The position numbers were made by a program, and so were the translations under genes. The notes under the pieces are model-generated. The model had not been told where the DNA came from. It saw nothing but the letters and a program-made list of their open reading frames with translations, and did no database searches. A stretch of 64,000 nucleotides of DNA from Xanthobacter aminoxidans (GTDB lineage Bacteria; Pseudomonadota; Alphaproteobacteria; Rhizobiales; Xanthobacteraceae), in contig NZ_JAMJXC010000012.1 in the NCBI RefSeq assembly GCF_023571765.1, positions 109,653-173,652 on the forward strand. The letters are read 5' to 3'. The first letter of the stretch is position 1; the number at the start of each line of letters is the position of its first letter. This document shows, in pieces, positions 52,615-60,776 of this stretch.

Positions 52615-53787
52615 ATGAGCGCGTCCCAGTCTCCTGCCGCCCCTCCGGACCTGTTCTGGTTCATCCCGACCCATGGAGACGGCTCCTATCTCGGCTCGGA
52701 GACGCAGCAGCGGCCGCCGGAATTCGCCTATTTCCGCGAGGTGGCGCAGGCGGTGGACCGGCTCGGATTCAAGGGCGTGCTGTTGCCCACTGGCCAGAGC
52801 TGCGAGGACAGCTGGATCACCGCCGCGGGTCTCGCCACCGCCACCGAGCGCCTGAAATTCCTCGTGGCGCTGCGTCCGGGCGTCACCTCGCCGGCCTTCG
52901 CCGCGCGGCAGGCGGCGGCCCTCGATCGGCTTAGCGACGGCCGGCTGCTGTTGAACGTGGTGGTCGGAGGCCATCCCGCCGAACTCGGCGCCGACGGCAT
53001 CTTCCTGGAGCATGACGAACGCTATGCCCAGGCGGACGAGTTCCTGACGATCTGGCGGGATCTCGTGGCCGGCAAGACGGTGGATTTCGAGGGCAAGTAT
53101 TATCGCGTCGCCCACGGACGGCTCGATTTCCCGGTGGTGCAAAAGCCGCACCCGCCTTTGTGGTTCGGCGGCTCTTCCGAGGCCAGCCACGAAGTCGCGG
53201 CCGAGCATGTCACCACTTATCTCTCCTGGGGCGAGCCGCCCCACATCCTGAAGGACAAGCTCGCGGACGTGCAGGCTCGTGCGGCCAAGCGCGGGCGCAA
53301 GCTGAAATTCGGCCTGCGCATCCACTTCATCGTGCGCGAGACCGAGGCGGAAGCCTGGGCCGCCGCCGACAGGCTCATCTCCCGCGTCTCCGACGCGCAG
53401 ATCGAGAATGCGCAGAAGCGCTTCAAGGTGGAGATGGATTCCGTCGGCCAGGCGCGCATGGCCGCGCTCCAGCCGGGCGACCGCAACAAGCTGGAGATCG
53501 CGCCGAACCTGTGGGCCGGCATCGGCCTCGTGCGGCGCGGCGCCGGCACCGCGCTGGTGGGCGATCCCAAAAGCGTCGCCGCCCGCATCCGCGAGTATCA
53601 GGAGATCGGCATCGAGACCTTCATCGGCTCGGGCTACCCGCATCTGGAAGAGGCTTACCGGGTGGCGGAGCTGCTGTTCCCCGAGCTCGGCATCGACGGC
53701 CGCCGCCGCAAGGTCTCCGACAACATCGTCAACGAATTCGCCGTGGGCTCCCACAGCGCGGAGCGGCGCCTCGCCGCCGTTTCCTGA
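52615..53787 (+). CDS. ssuD: FMNH2-dependent alkanesulfonate monooxygenase, locus 1
   Basis: 390 residues, bacterial luciferase-like fold. '[15 protein letters not shown]', '[25 protein letters not shown]', '[20 protein letters not shown]', '[18 protein letters not shown]', '[23 protein letters not shown]' and '[15 protein letters not shown]' all match SsuD. The enzyme uses reduced FMN and O2 to cleave the C-S bond, giving an aldehyde and sulfite. It opens a plus-strand locus with a binding protein (20 bases downstream) and ABC components. It is paralogous to 60777-61988. Confidence 0.95.
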   Translation: MSASQSPAAPPDLFWFIPTHGDGSYLGSETQQRPPEFAYFREVAQAVDRLGFKGVLLPTGQSCEDSWITAAGLATATERLKFLVALRPGVTSPAFAARQAAALDRLSDGRLLLNVVVGGHPAELGADGIFLEHDERYAQADEFLTIWRDLVAGKTVDFEGKYYRVAHGRLDFPVVQKPHPPLWFGGSSEASHEVAAEHVTTYLSWGEPPHILKDKLADVQARAAKRGRKLKFGLRIHFIVRETEAEAWAAADRLISRVSDAQIENAQKRFKVEMDSVGQARMAALQPGDRNKLEIAPNLWAGIGLVRRGAGTALVGDPKSVAARIREYQEIGIETFIGSGYPHLEEAYRVAELLFPELGIDGRRRKVSDNIVNEFAVGSHSAERRLAAVS

Positions 53788-53807
53788 GCATTCGAGAGGT
53801 CTTCGAG

Positions 53808-54821
53808 ATGAAAACCCGTCGCGCTATCCTCGGCCTTGCCGCCGCGCTCGCCCTTGCGCCCCTCCTCGCGGCCGCGCCCGCCCAGGCGGAGGGCGTGCTA
53901 CGGATCGCCCAGCAGTTCGGCACCCTCTACACGCCCTTCCACGTGATGAAGGAGAAGGGCCTCGTCGAGCAGCACGGCAAGGCGCTGGGCATCGACATCA
54001 AGGTGGAGTGGATCCAGCTTTCGGGCGGCTCGGCGGTGAACGATGCGCTGCTCGCAGGCAACATCGACATCGCCTCCGCCGGCATCGGCCCCTTCCTCAC
54101 TCTGTGGGACAAGACGCGCGGCACCTCCAACGCGGTGAAGATCGTCGGCGCCTTCGGGGCGCAGCCCAACTATCTGCTCACCAACAATCCCGACGTGAAG
54201 ACCATCAAGGACTTTACGGAGAAGGACAAGATCGCCATGCCGGTGGCCGGCGTGTCGGTCCAGGCGCGCATCCTCCAGCTCGCCGCCGAGCAGACCTTCG
54301 GGCCGGGGAATGCGAAGAAGCTCGACGCGCTGATGGTGACGCTGCCGCATCCGGATGCGACGGCGGCCCTCCTCTCCGGCTCCACCGAGATCACAGGCTA
54401 TCTCTCCAACGCGCCGTTCCAGAACCACGCGCTGAAGGACCCGAAGATCCACAAGGTGTTCTCCTCCTACGACATCTTCGGCGGCCCGGTGACGCCCACC
54501 GTGGCCTATGCCACCGTCAAGTTCCGGCAGGACAATCCGAAGACCTACAAGGCCTTCCTCGAAGCCTTCGAGGAAGCGACCAAATGGGTGGAGCAGAACA
54601 AGAAAGAAGCGGCGGACATCTATGTGAAGGTCGAGAGGTCCAAGCTCGATCCCGCCTTCGTCGCCGAGGTGCTGAGCGACCCGGACACGCAATACACGCT
54701 CGTGCCGCTGGGCACGCTGAAGTTCGCGGATTTCATGAACCGCATCGGCGCCATCAAGGCGAAGCCCACGAGCTTCAAGGACTTCACCTTCGAGGACCTG
54801 CACTCCGCGTCGGGCAGCTGA
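53808..54821 (+). CDS. ABC transporter substrate-binding protein, nitrate/sulfonate/taurine family, locus 1
   Basis: 337 residues from ATG 53808 (AGAGG upstream). Signal peptide 'LGLAAALALAPLLAAAPAQAE' ends near residue 28. The mature NMT1/SsuA-like domain has 'LRIAQQFGTLYTPFHVMKEKGLVEQ', 'LSGGSAVNDALLAGNIDIASAGIGPFL', 'KIAMPVAGVSVQARILQLAAEQ' and 'GGPVTPTVAYATVKF'. It is a different type from the locus 2 SsuA, so it may prefer another sulfonate or sulfate ester. It is followed 10 bases later by the ATPase. Confidence 0.9.
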   Translation: MKTRRAILGLAAALALAPLLAAAPAQAEGVLRIAQQFGTLYTPFHVMKEKGLVEQHGKALGIDIKVEWIQLSGGSAVNDALLAGNIDIASAGIGPFLTLWDKTRGTSNAVKIVGAFGAQPNYLLTNNPDVKTIKDFTEKDKIAMPVAGVSVQARILQLAAEQTFGPGNAKKLDALMVTLPHPDATAALLSGSTEITGYLSNAPFQNHALKDPKIHKVFSSYDIFGGPVTPTVAYATVKFRQDNPKTYKAFLEAFEEATKWVEQNKKEAADIYVKVERSKLDPAFVAEVLSDPDTQYTLVPLGTLKFADFMNRIGAIKAKPTSFKDFTFEDLHSASGS

Positions 54822-54831
54822 GGGGGATGCG

Positions 54832-55653
54832 ATGACCATTCACGCCCCCGTTTCCGCCTCCGTGCCTCCCGTCGTCCACACCGCGCCGCCCGTGCTGGAG
54901 GCGCGTGGCCTGACGCTCGACTATGTCGGGCCGGCCGGCCGCCACCGGGCGGTGGAGGATGTGAGTTTCACCGTCCATGCGCGCGAGCGCCTCGTGCTGC
55001 TCGGCCCCTCGGGCTGCGGCAAGTCCTCCATCCTCAAGGCGCTGGCCGGCTTCCTGAAGCCCGCCGCCGGCACGGTGAGCTTGCGCGGCAAGGCTGTGAC
55101 CGGGCCGGGGCCGGATCGCCTCGTGGTGTTCCAGGAGTTCGACCAGCTGCTGCCGTGGAAGAGCATCAGGGACAACGTGGCCTTCCCGCTGCGCGTCGCC
55201 CGCAAGGTGCCACTGAAGGAAGCCCGCGAGCGGGCGCGTGCGGCGCTGGCCAAGGTGGGCCTCGCGCGCGCGTTCGATGCTTATCCGCACACCCTTTCCG
55301 GCGGCATGAAGCAGCGCGCCGCCATCGCCCGGGCGCTTGCCGCCGAGCCGGACGTGCTGCTGATGGACGAGCCGTTCGCGGCGCTCGATGCGCTCACCCG
55401 GCGCACGCTTCAGGAAGATCTGTTGCGGCTTGCCGAGGAGCAGGGCTTCACGCTCGTGTTCGTCACCCACGCCATCGACGAGGCGGTGCTGATCGGCACA
55501 CGGCTGCATCTGCTGGCCGCCCATCCCGGCCGGACCATTGCCAGCTTCGACACCTCCGGCCTCGGCCTCGCCGAGCGCGGCTCGCCGGCCTTCGAGGGCG
55601 TGGTGCGGGAGGTGAGCGACCTGCTCTTCGCCGATGGAGCCCGCCATGACTGA
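54832..55653 (+). CDS. ABC transporter ATP-binding protein, sulfonate/taurine type, locus 1
   Basis: 273 residues. Walker A 'GPSGCGKSS', Q-loop 'VVFQEFDQLLPWKSIRDNVAFPL', signature 'LSGGMKQRAAIARAL', Walker B 'VLLMDEPFAALDALTR', H-loop 'VFVTHAIDEAV': the nitrate/taurine/sulfonate ATPase group. Its stop overlaps an ATGACTGA sequence, the usual coupling to a following permease, but that new frame ends after seven codons. The actual permease starts about 700 bases later (56358), beyond an AT-rich segment with an opposite-strand gene. Confidence 0.93.
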   Translation: MTIHAPVSASVPPVVHTAPPVLEARGLTLDYVGPAGRHRAVEDVSFTVHARERLVLLGPSGCGKSSILKALAGFLKPAAGTVSLRGKAVTGPGPDRLVVFQEFDQLLPWKSIRDNVAFPLRVARKVPLKEARERARAALAKVGLARAFDAYPHTLSGGMKQRAAIARALAAEPDVLLMDEPFAALDALTRRTLQEDLLRLAEEQGFTLVFVTHAIDEAVLIGTRLHLLAAHPGRTIASFDTSGLGLAERGSPAFEGVVREVSDLLFADGARHD

Positions 55654-55756
55654 CGTCCGCCATTACTGACGTTCGGGGCAGGAGCCGAAGGCCGTGGAGA
55701 TGAGCAGAACACGGCAGGAGCCGGCGACGGTGTCCGTTTCGCCGCCGGCCCATGCC

Positions 55757-56134
55757 TCAATCGTAGGTGATGTCGTTGTCGTGCAGGTAGACGTTGCTGG
55801 CCTTGCAGATGTCGATGCGGATCGGATCGTCCTTGACTTCGCCGCCCGACTTCCCGCGCCAGCCCACCCGCAGCGTTTGCTGGCAACGGCCGCTCGACTT
55901 GGTGAAGACGAGTGCGGCGTTGTCACCGGGGCCGACCGGTTCGCTCAGCCAGTTGGTGCTCCAGCCTGTCCCGTCATTTGTATAGAAGCCGATGACAGTA
56001 TTTGCCTCGGTCTCGTTATGGATGGTGAATTCGCCGCTCTTTCCGGTTTGAGCTGACGCAGCGTCAATATAAGAAGCGCATGTAAAAAGAAGAAATACGG
56101 AACTGAATACTCTGATATTTATTCTTTTCCCCAT
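55757..56134 (-). CDS. Secreted protein of unknown function inserted in the sulfonate locus
   Basis: 125 residues from ATG 56134, preceded by GGGGGAGTGGGG; ATG 56152 lacks a ribosome site. Signal peptide at residues ~1-34 ('SSVFLLFTCASYIDAASAQT'). The mature part begins 'GEFTIHNETEANTVIGFYTNDGTGWSTNWLSEPVGPGDNAALVF', with Cys in 'SGRCQQTLRVGW' and 'RIDICKASNVYL', a beta-rich pattern of small exported proteins (N.T...I..FY.......W...L....G). It is on the opposite strand inside an otherwise continuous operon and is AT-richer at its 5' half. Function unknown. The context suggests recent insertion rather than a transport role. Confidence 0.8.
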   Translation of the reverse strand: MGKRINIRVFSSVFLLFTCASYIDAASAQTGKSGEFTIHNETEANTVIGFYTNDGTGWSTNWLSEPVGPGDNAALVFTKSSGRCQQTLRVGWRGKSGGEVKDDPIRIDICKASNVYLHDNDITYD

Positions 56135-56357
56135 TTTGCCCCACTCCCCCATGTGAATTTACGCACAGGACTGTCGCAAGTATCTTGAAGAAGATCAAGC
56201 CGACATCAGGTTGTGTTTCCGGCGTCTCGTGACGTCATTCGAGATCGGCGGCTTTGACGATCTGATCCGGGGCGTTGGTTGCGCCCGGAACGAGTTGACG
56301 AACACCAATTGGCATTTCTCCACCTGTGAGCTGCCTGACAAGACCATGAGGTCCGCC

Positions 56358-57227
56358 ATGTCCGACATTGATCTCAGCCGGCAACCTGCCCTTTTCCGGG
56401 TGGCCCACGCCACGACCCGTACCGCGCCGGCACAATGGCTTGCCACGGCCGGCGCGGGCCTCTGGCGTTTCACCTTGGTGCGCCGGCTAGTGGTGCTCGC
56501 CGGCCTCGCCGTGCTGTGGCAGGTGGCGGCGACGTGGCAGAACAGCCCGCTGCTCTTTCCCACCTTCACCGACACCATCTCGGCCTTGGTGGAGGCGCTG
56601 CGCCATGAGGATCTGTTCCCCGCCTCGGTCGCCTCGCTCACGGTGCTGGTGAAGGGCTATGTGCTGGCGCTGGCCCTCGCGCTGGTGTTCGTCTCGGTGG
56701 CCATCGCGGTGCCCTTCGTGAAGGAGGTGCTGCTGACCCTGACCGCCATGTTCAATCCGCTGCCGGCCATCGCCCTCCTGCCCCTCGCCATGATGTGGCT
56801 CGGGCTCGGCGAGGCGAGCCTCCTGTTGGTGATGGTGCATGCGGTGCTCTGGCCGTTCGCGCTGGCGGCGCTGACCGGCTTTGAGCAGGTGCCGGAGACG
56901 CAGCGCCTCGTCGGTCGAAACTATGGGCTGAAGGGGCCGGCCTATGTGGCGCTCATCCTCATTCCGGCGGCACTCCCTTCGCTCCTGTCGGGCCTGAAGA
57001 TTGCTTGGGCGTTTGCGTGGCGCACCTTGATCGCGGCGGAGCTGGTGTTCGGCGTCTCCTCCCGCTCGGGCGGCCTCGGCTGGTTCATCTATCGCAACCG
57101 CAATGAACTGCTCACCGACCGGGTGTTCGCGGGCCTCGTCACGGTGATCCTGATTGGCCTTCTGGTTGAGGTGCTGTTCCGCCTCGTGGAGCAGCGCACG
57201 GTGCGGGCCTGGGGCCTCCAGCGCTGA
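56358..57227 (+). CDS. ABC transporter permease, sulfonate/taurine type, locus 1
   Basis: 289 residues from ATG 56358 (TGAGGT seven bases upstream). Six membrane helices. The coupling-helix region 'ALTGFEQVPETQRLVGRNYGLKGPAYVALILIPAALPSLLSGLKIAWAFAWRTLIAAEL' carries the EAA-like motif. It belongs to the SsuC/TauC group and completes the transporter begun at 53808. Separation from the ATPase gene by about 700 bases is unusual for such loci. A strong bidirectional terminator follows. Confidence 0.92.
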   Translation: MSDIDLSRQPALFRVAHATTRTAPAQWLATAGAGLWRFTLVRRLVVLAGLAVLWQVAATWQNSPLLFPTFTDTISALVEALRHEDLFPASVASLTVLVKGYVLALALALVFVSVAIAVPFVKEVLLTLTAMFNPLPAIALLPLAMMWLGLGEASLLLVMVHAVLWPFALAALTGFEQVPETQRLVGRNYGLKGPAYVALILIPAALPSLLSGLKIAWAFAWRTLIAAELVFGVSSRSGGLGWFIYRNRNELLTDRVFAGLVTVILIGLLVEVLFRLVEQRTVRAWGLQR

Positions 57228-57243
57228 GGTCGTAACGCAAACA

Positions 57244-57280
57244 AAAGGGCGCCCGGCTCATCACCGGGCGCCCTTTCTGT
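57244..57280. terminator. Bidirectional terminator between the two sulfonate loci
   Basis: AAAGGGCGCCCGG (57244-57256) and CCGGGCGCCCTTT (57264-57276), a perfect 13-bp stem with a 7-base loop, flanked by A-rich sequence on the left and TTTCTGTTT on the right. It ends both the plus-strand permease and the minus-strand ssuB gene. Confidence 0.95.
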
Positions 57281-57292
57281 TTGCGGGGGCAT

Positions 57293-58108
57293 TCAGACGG
57301 CGGCGAGAATGCGCCGCTGGAGGTCGAGCGCCTCGGTGGAGGCGATGCCGCTGCGTGGGCGGGGCAGGTCCACCGGCACGTCGAGGGCGATCTCGCCTTG
57401 CCGCAGCACCACCACCCGATCCGCCAGTGCCACCGCCTCGGCCACATCGTGGGTGATGAGCACCACGGTGAAGCCGTGCTCGGTCCAGATGCGCTCGGTG
57501 AGGCGGTGCATCTCGGTGCGGGTCAAGGCGTCGAGGGCGCCGAAGGGTTCGTCCAGCAGCAGCACGCCAGGGCGCGAGACCAGGGCGCGGGCCAGCGACA
57601 CGCGCTGCTTCTGCCCGCCGGACAGGACGGACGGCCAGTCGCGGCCGCGATCGGCGAGGCCCACGTCGCGCAGCGCCGCATGGGCCTCCTCCCGCCAGTG
57701 CGGGCCGCGCGCGATGCCCACATTGGCGAGCACGCGCTGCCATGGCGCGAGGCGCGCGTCCTGAAACAGGAGGCGCACCTGCGGCATCAGGCCGGTGACG
57801 TGGCTTTCCCCCACCCGCACGGTGCCGGAGGTGGCGAGGTCGAGCCCGCAGATCAGGCGCATGAGCGTGGTCTTGCCGCCGCCGGAGCGGCCGACCACGG
57901 CGAGGAACTGCCCGGCCGGAACGTCCAGATCCAGCCGGCGCAGGACGGGGCGGGCGCCGAAGCTTTTGGTGACGGCGGACAGGTGGATCGACTCGCCCTT
58001 CCAGCGCGGGGCGTTCGCGCGCGGTTCGGGCGGGGCGAAAGTGGCGCGGATTTCGTCCGCGCGCACCTTCGCAGCGACGTCGGCGTCTGCGGCGGAGAAG
58101 ATTTCCAT
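57293..58108 (-). CDS. ssuB: Aliphatic sulfonate ABC transporter ATP-binding protein, locus 2
   Basis: 271 residues from ATG 58108 (AGGAG eight bases upstream; shares one base with the ssuC stop). Walker A 'GRSGGGKTT', Q-loop 'LLFQDARLAPWQRVLANVGI', signature 'LSGGQKQRVSLARAL', Walker B 'VLLLDEPFGALDALTR', H-loop 'VLITHDVAEAV'. 'VTGLMPQVRLLFQDARLAPW' is typical of SsuB. It is the last gene of the minus-strand locus. Confidence 0.94.
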   Translation of the reverse strand: MEIFSAADADVAAKVRADEIRATFAPPEPRANAPRWKGESIHLSAVTKSFGARPVLRRLDLDVPAGQFLAVVGRSGGGKTTLMRLICGLDLATSGTVRVGESHVTGLMPQVRLLFQDARLAPWQRVLANVGIARGPHWREEAHAALRDVGLADRGRDWPSVLSGGQKQRVSLARALVSRPGVLLLDEPFGALDALTRTEMHRLTERIWTEHGFTVVLITHDVAEAVALADRVVVLRQGEIALDVPVDLPRPRSGIASTEALDLQRRILAAV

Positions 58109-58989
58109 CAGGCCGCTCCTTCCGAGCCGTTCTGATAGGCGGGATGCCACGCCAGCGCCCGCCGCTCGATGGCGCGGGTAAAGCTGTCGGCGAGCTTGCC
58201 GAGGAGGGCGTAGGCGAGCACGCCGAGCACCACCACGTCGGTCTGCAGGAATTCGCGGGCGTTCATGGTCATGTAGCCGATGCCCTCGGTGGAGGAGATG
58301 GTCTCGGCCACGATCAGCGTCAGCCACATGATGCCGAGCGCATAGCGCAGCCCCACGAGCACCGAGGGCAGCGCCCCCGGCAGCACGATGCGCCAGAACA
58401 ATGCGGTGCTGGACAGGCCATAGACCCGCGCCATCTCCACCAGCCCGCGATCCACCGTGCGGATGCCGTGGAAGGTGTTGAGATAGATGGGGAAGGCGAC
58501 GCCGATGGCGACGAGGAAGATCTTCGCCTCCTCATCGATGCCGAACCACAGGATCACCAGCGGGATGATGGCGAGGTGCGGCACGTTGCGCAGCATCTGC
58601 ATGGTGGAATCGAACGCCGTCTCGGCCGGCCGCACGATGCCGTTCAGCACCCCCAGCGCGAAACCGATGGAGCCGCCGATGGCGAGGCCGATCAGGGCGC
58701 GCCGGGTCGAGACCGCCACATTGGTGAGAAGCGAGCCGTCGCCCAGCGTCCGCCAGAAGGCGACCGCCACGTCGCTCGGCGCCGGCAGCACGCGCGAGGA
58801 GAGAAGGCCAAGGCTCGCCCCCGCCTGCCACAGGGCCAGCACGCCGAGGGGCAACGCCCATGGCAGGAGCGCACGGCCCAGCGCGGCGGCACGGGCGCCG
58901 GCGAGGCGACGGATTTCCGCGGGTTCCGCGGCGAGGGGTGCGGAAGCCGCCGGAAGAACGGCGGCCTCACTGTGGGCGGGTGGGCTCAT
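58108..58989 (-). CDS. ssuC: Aliphatic sulfonate ABC transporter permease, locus 2
   Basis: 293 residues. Hydrophilic N-terminus of about 40 residues, then six helices. 'RALIGLAIGGSIGFALGVLNG', 'NVPHLAIIPLVILWFGIDEEAKIFLVAIGVAFPIYLNTFHGIRTVD' and 'RVYGLSSTALFWRIVLPGALPSVLVGLRYALGIMWLTLIVAET' match SsuC with the cytoplasmic coupling motif. Its stop overlaps ssuB by one base; it lies 21 bases after the ssuA gene. Confidence 0.94.
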   Translation of the reverse strand: MSPPAHSEAAVLPAASAPLAAEPAEIRRLAGARAAALGRALLPWALPLGVLALWQAGASLGLLSSRVLPAPSDVAVAFWRTLGDGSLLTNVAVSTRRALIGLAIGGSIGFALGVLNGIVRPAETAFDSTMQMLRNVPHLAIIPLVILWFGIDEEAKIFLVAIGVAFPIYLNTFHGIRTVDRGLVEMARVYGLSSTALFWRIVLPGALPSVLVGLRYALGIMWLTLIVAETISSTEGIGYMTMNAREFLQTDVVVLGVLAYALLGKLADSFTRAIERRALAWHPAYQNGSEGAA

Positions 58990-59010
58990 GGCTGGCTCCT
59001 CGCGTCCCGG

Positions 59011-59970
59011 TCACGACTTCGGCGCGCGCAGGGCGTCGGCGATGCGGATGGGCTTGGGGATGAGGCCGAGGGCGAGGAAGGCGTCCGCCACCTGCTGCTG
59101 CGCGGCCGCCACCTCGGGGGTGATGGGCTTCACGTCATACTGCTGGCGGGCGAGGGCGACCTCGAGGATGGGGGCGGGGATGCCGATGAGCGGCGAGAAC
59201 TCGGCGGCGGCCGCCTTCGGGTTCGCCTTCACCCATGCGCCCACCTCGGCGACGCCCTTGAGCAGCACGTCCACCACCTGCGGCGCTTGGTCCGCGAAGG
59301 TGCGAGTCGAGAGATAGAACTGGTAGTTGGAGACGATGCCGGTGCCGTCGGCGAGCTGGCGCGCGTCGATGGTCTTCTCCGCCGCCGCCTGGAAGGGATC
59401 CCAGATGGCCCAGGCATCCACCGAGCCGCGCTCGAAGGCAGCGCGGGCGTCGGCCGGGGTGAGATAGGCGGTCTTGATGTCGGAATAGGGCACGCCCGCC
59501 TTCTCCAGCGCCTTCACCAGGAGATAGTGGACGTTGGACCCCTTGTTCAGCGCCACCGTCTTGCCCTTGAGGTCGGCGACGGTCTTGAGCGGGCTGTTCT
59601 TGGGCACGAGGATGGCCTCGCCCTGCGGGGCGGCGGGCTCGTAGCCCACATAGACGAGGGGCGCGCCGGCCGCCTGGGCGAAGATGGGCGGCGCCTCGCC
59701 GGTGTTGCCGAAGTCCACCGCGCCGGCATTGAGCGCTTCCAGCAACTGCGGACCGGCGGGGAACTCGGCCCATTTCACGCTGTAGCCGAGCGGCTTCAGC
59801 AAAGGCTCCAGCAGCCCCTTGTTCTTCAGCAGGATGAGAGTGCCGTACTTCTGGTAGCCGATGCGCACCACCTTCTCCTGCGCGCGCGCAGGGCTCGCGC
59901 CGAGGGCAAGCGCCCCCGCGAGGCCGGAGGCGAGGACGGCGAAGTGTCGGCGCGTGATGCCCGTGCTCAT
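59011..59970 (-). CDS. ssuA: Aliphatic sulfonate-binding protein, locus 2
   Basis: 319 residues. 'TRRHFAVLASGLAGALALGASPARA' is a signal peptide with a twin-arginine-like start, cleaved near residue 30. 'VVRIGYQKYGTLILLKNKGLLEPLLKPLGYSVKWAEFPAGPQLLEALNAGAVDFGNTGEAPPIFAQAAGAPLVYVGYEPA' is the SsuA core. It delivers sulfonates to SsuBC in the periplasm. Next gene upstream (24-base gap) is the flavin reductase. Confidence 0.94.
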   Translation of the reverse strand: MSTGITRRHFAVLASGLAGALALGASPARAQEKVVRIGYQKYGTLILLKNKGLLEPLLKPLGYSVKWAEFPAGPQLLEALNAGAVDFGNTGEAPPIFAQAAGAPLVYVGYEPAAPQGEAILVPKNSPLKTVADLKGKTVALNKGSNVHYLLVKALEKAGVPYSDIKTAYLTPADARAAFERGSVDAWAIWDPFQAAAEKTIDARQLADGTGIVSNYQFYLSTRTFADQAPQVVDVLLKGVAEVGAWVKANPKAAAAEFSPLIGIPAPILEVALARQQYDVKPITPEVAAAQQQVADAFLALGLIPKPIRIADALRAPKS

Positions 59971-59993
59971 GTCGGAGGTCCTTTGAATGGGGA

Positions 59994-60554
59994 TCAGAGG
60001 GAGAGGCCGCGATAGCTGCCGGCCCAGTAGAGGAGGGGCTCGGCGCTCTCGGTGATGCGGGAGGCCACCACCCGGCCGATGACGATGAGATGCGAGTGCC
60101 GCTCGATGGCGTCTTCCAGCTCGCAGTCGAAGGCGGCGAGCGCGTCGGCGAGCACGGGCGCGCCGGTGGAGAGGCGGGTCCAGTCGGCGCCATCATAGCG
60201 GGCCGGCCCCTTGAGACCGCCCTTGCCGGCGAAGCGGTCGGCCACCGGCTCGTGATGCGGCCGCAGCACGTTGATGGCGAAGGCGCGTTCCTTCAGCAGC
60301 GGCACGACCGAGGAGGTGGCGCGATTGACGCAGATGAGGAGCGTCGGCGGCTCCACCGAAAGGGAAGTGACCGATGTCGCGGTGAGGCCGGTGCGCTCGT
60401 CGCCCTGGCCCACCGTGAGCACGCTCACGGCGCCGGCCAGCTTGCGCATGGCACTGCGAAAGGCGAGCGAGGCGGCGGAAAGCTCGGGAGCGGGAGCGGG
60501 AGCAGGAGCGATTTGGGCTGGCTGGCTCAGGGCGGCGGAGACGTGCGCGTTCAT
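59994..60554 (-). CDS. Flavin reductase (FMN reductase partner of SsuD), locus 2
   Basis: 186 residues from ATG 60554 (AGAAGGC upstream). Flavin reductase-like domain: 'FRSAMRKLAGAVSVLTVGQGDERTGLTATSVTSLSVEPPTLLICVNRATSS', 'FAINVLRPHHEPVADRFAGKGGLKG', and 'HSHLIVIGRVV'. This fold (DIM6/NTAB type) differs from classical flavodoxin-like SsuE but does the same job, supplying FMNH2 to the monooxygenase. It is the first gene of the minus-strand locus and divergent from ssuD2. Confidence 0.92.
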   Translation of the reverse strand: MNAHVSAALSQPAQIAPAPAPAPELSAASLAFRSAMRKLAGAVSVLTVGQGDERTGLTATSVTSLSVEPPTLLICVNRATSSVVPLLKERAFAINVLRPHHEPVADRFAGKGGLKGPARYDGADWTRLSTGAPVLADALAAFDCELEDAIERHSHLIVIGRVVASRITESAEPLLYWAGSYRGLSL

Positions 60555-60702
60555 CGATCTGCCTTCTTCGAACGTGCGGGAGAACAAGGGTCATGCCCGC
60601 GGTTCAGCCCCTTGGGGCAACACGGTCCAGCGCGCCTCCGGAGGAAACCGGAGGGGGTGGATCGGAGAAAAGAATAGACAGGCGGATCAAAGCTGGTCAA
60701 TA

Positions 60703-60725
60703 AATTCTATAAAGTTTATTGAATT
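60703..60725. promoter_or_regulatory. 23-bp near-perfect palindrome, operator candidate of the sulfonate loci
   Basis: AATTC, ATAAA, TTTAT and GAATT blocks separated by single bases, so that the two halves are exact inverted copies apart from those three separator positions. It lies about 50 bases before ssuD2 and 150 bases before the divergent flavin reductase gene. A related sequence, AAATTCTATnnAnTTTAT, occurs before ssuD1 at 52554-52571. The dimensions fit a dimeric activator such as a LysR-type sulfur regulator (CysB/Cbl/SsuR class), but none is encoded in the window. Confidence 0.7.
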
Positions 60726-60776
60726 AATGCCGGAGGGCGTGGCCCCGACGCTCCCGGCCTCATCCGGAGCCTGTCC

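Noticed and set aside
52615..57227. Taurine (tau) rather than sulfonate (ssu) identity for locus 1
   Set aside because: The oxygenase is the FMNH2-dependent SsuD type; a TauD-type alpha-ketoglutarate dioxygenase is absent. The transporter alone cannot distinguish the substrates.
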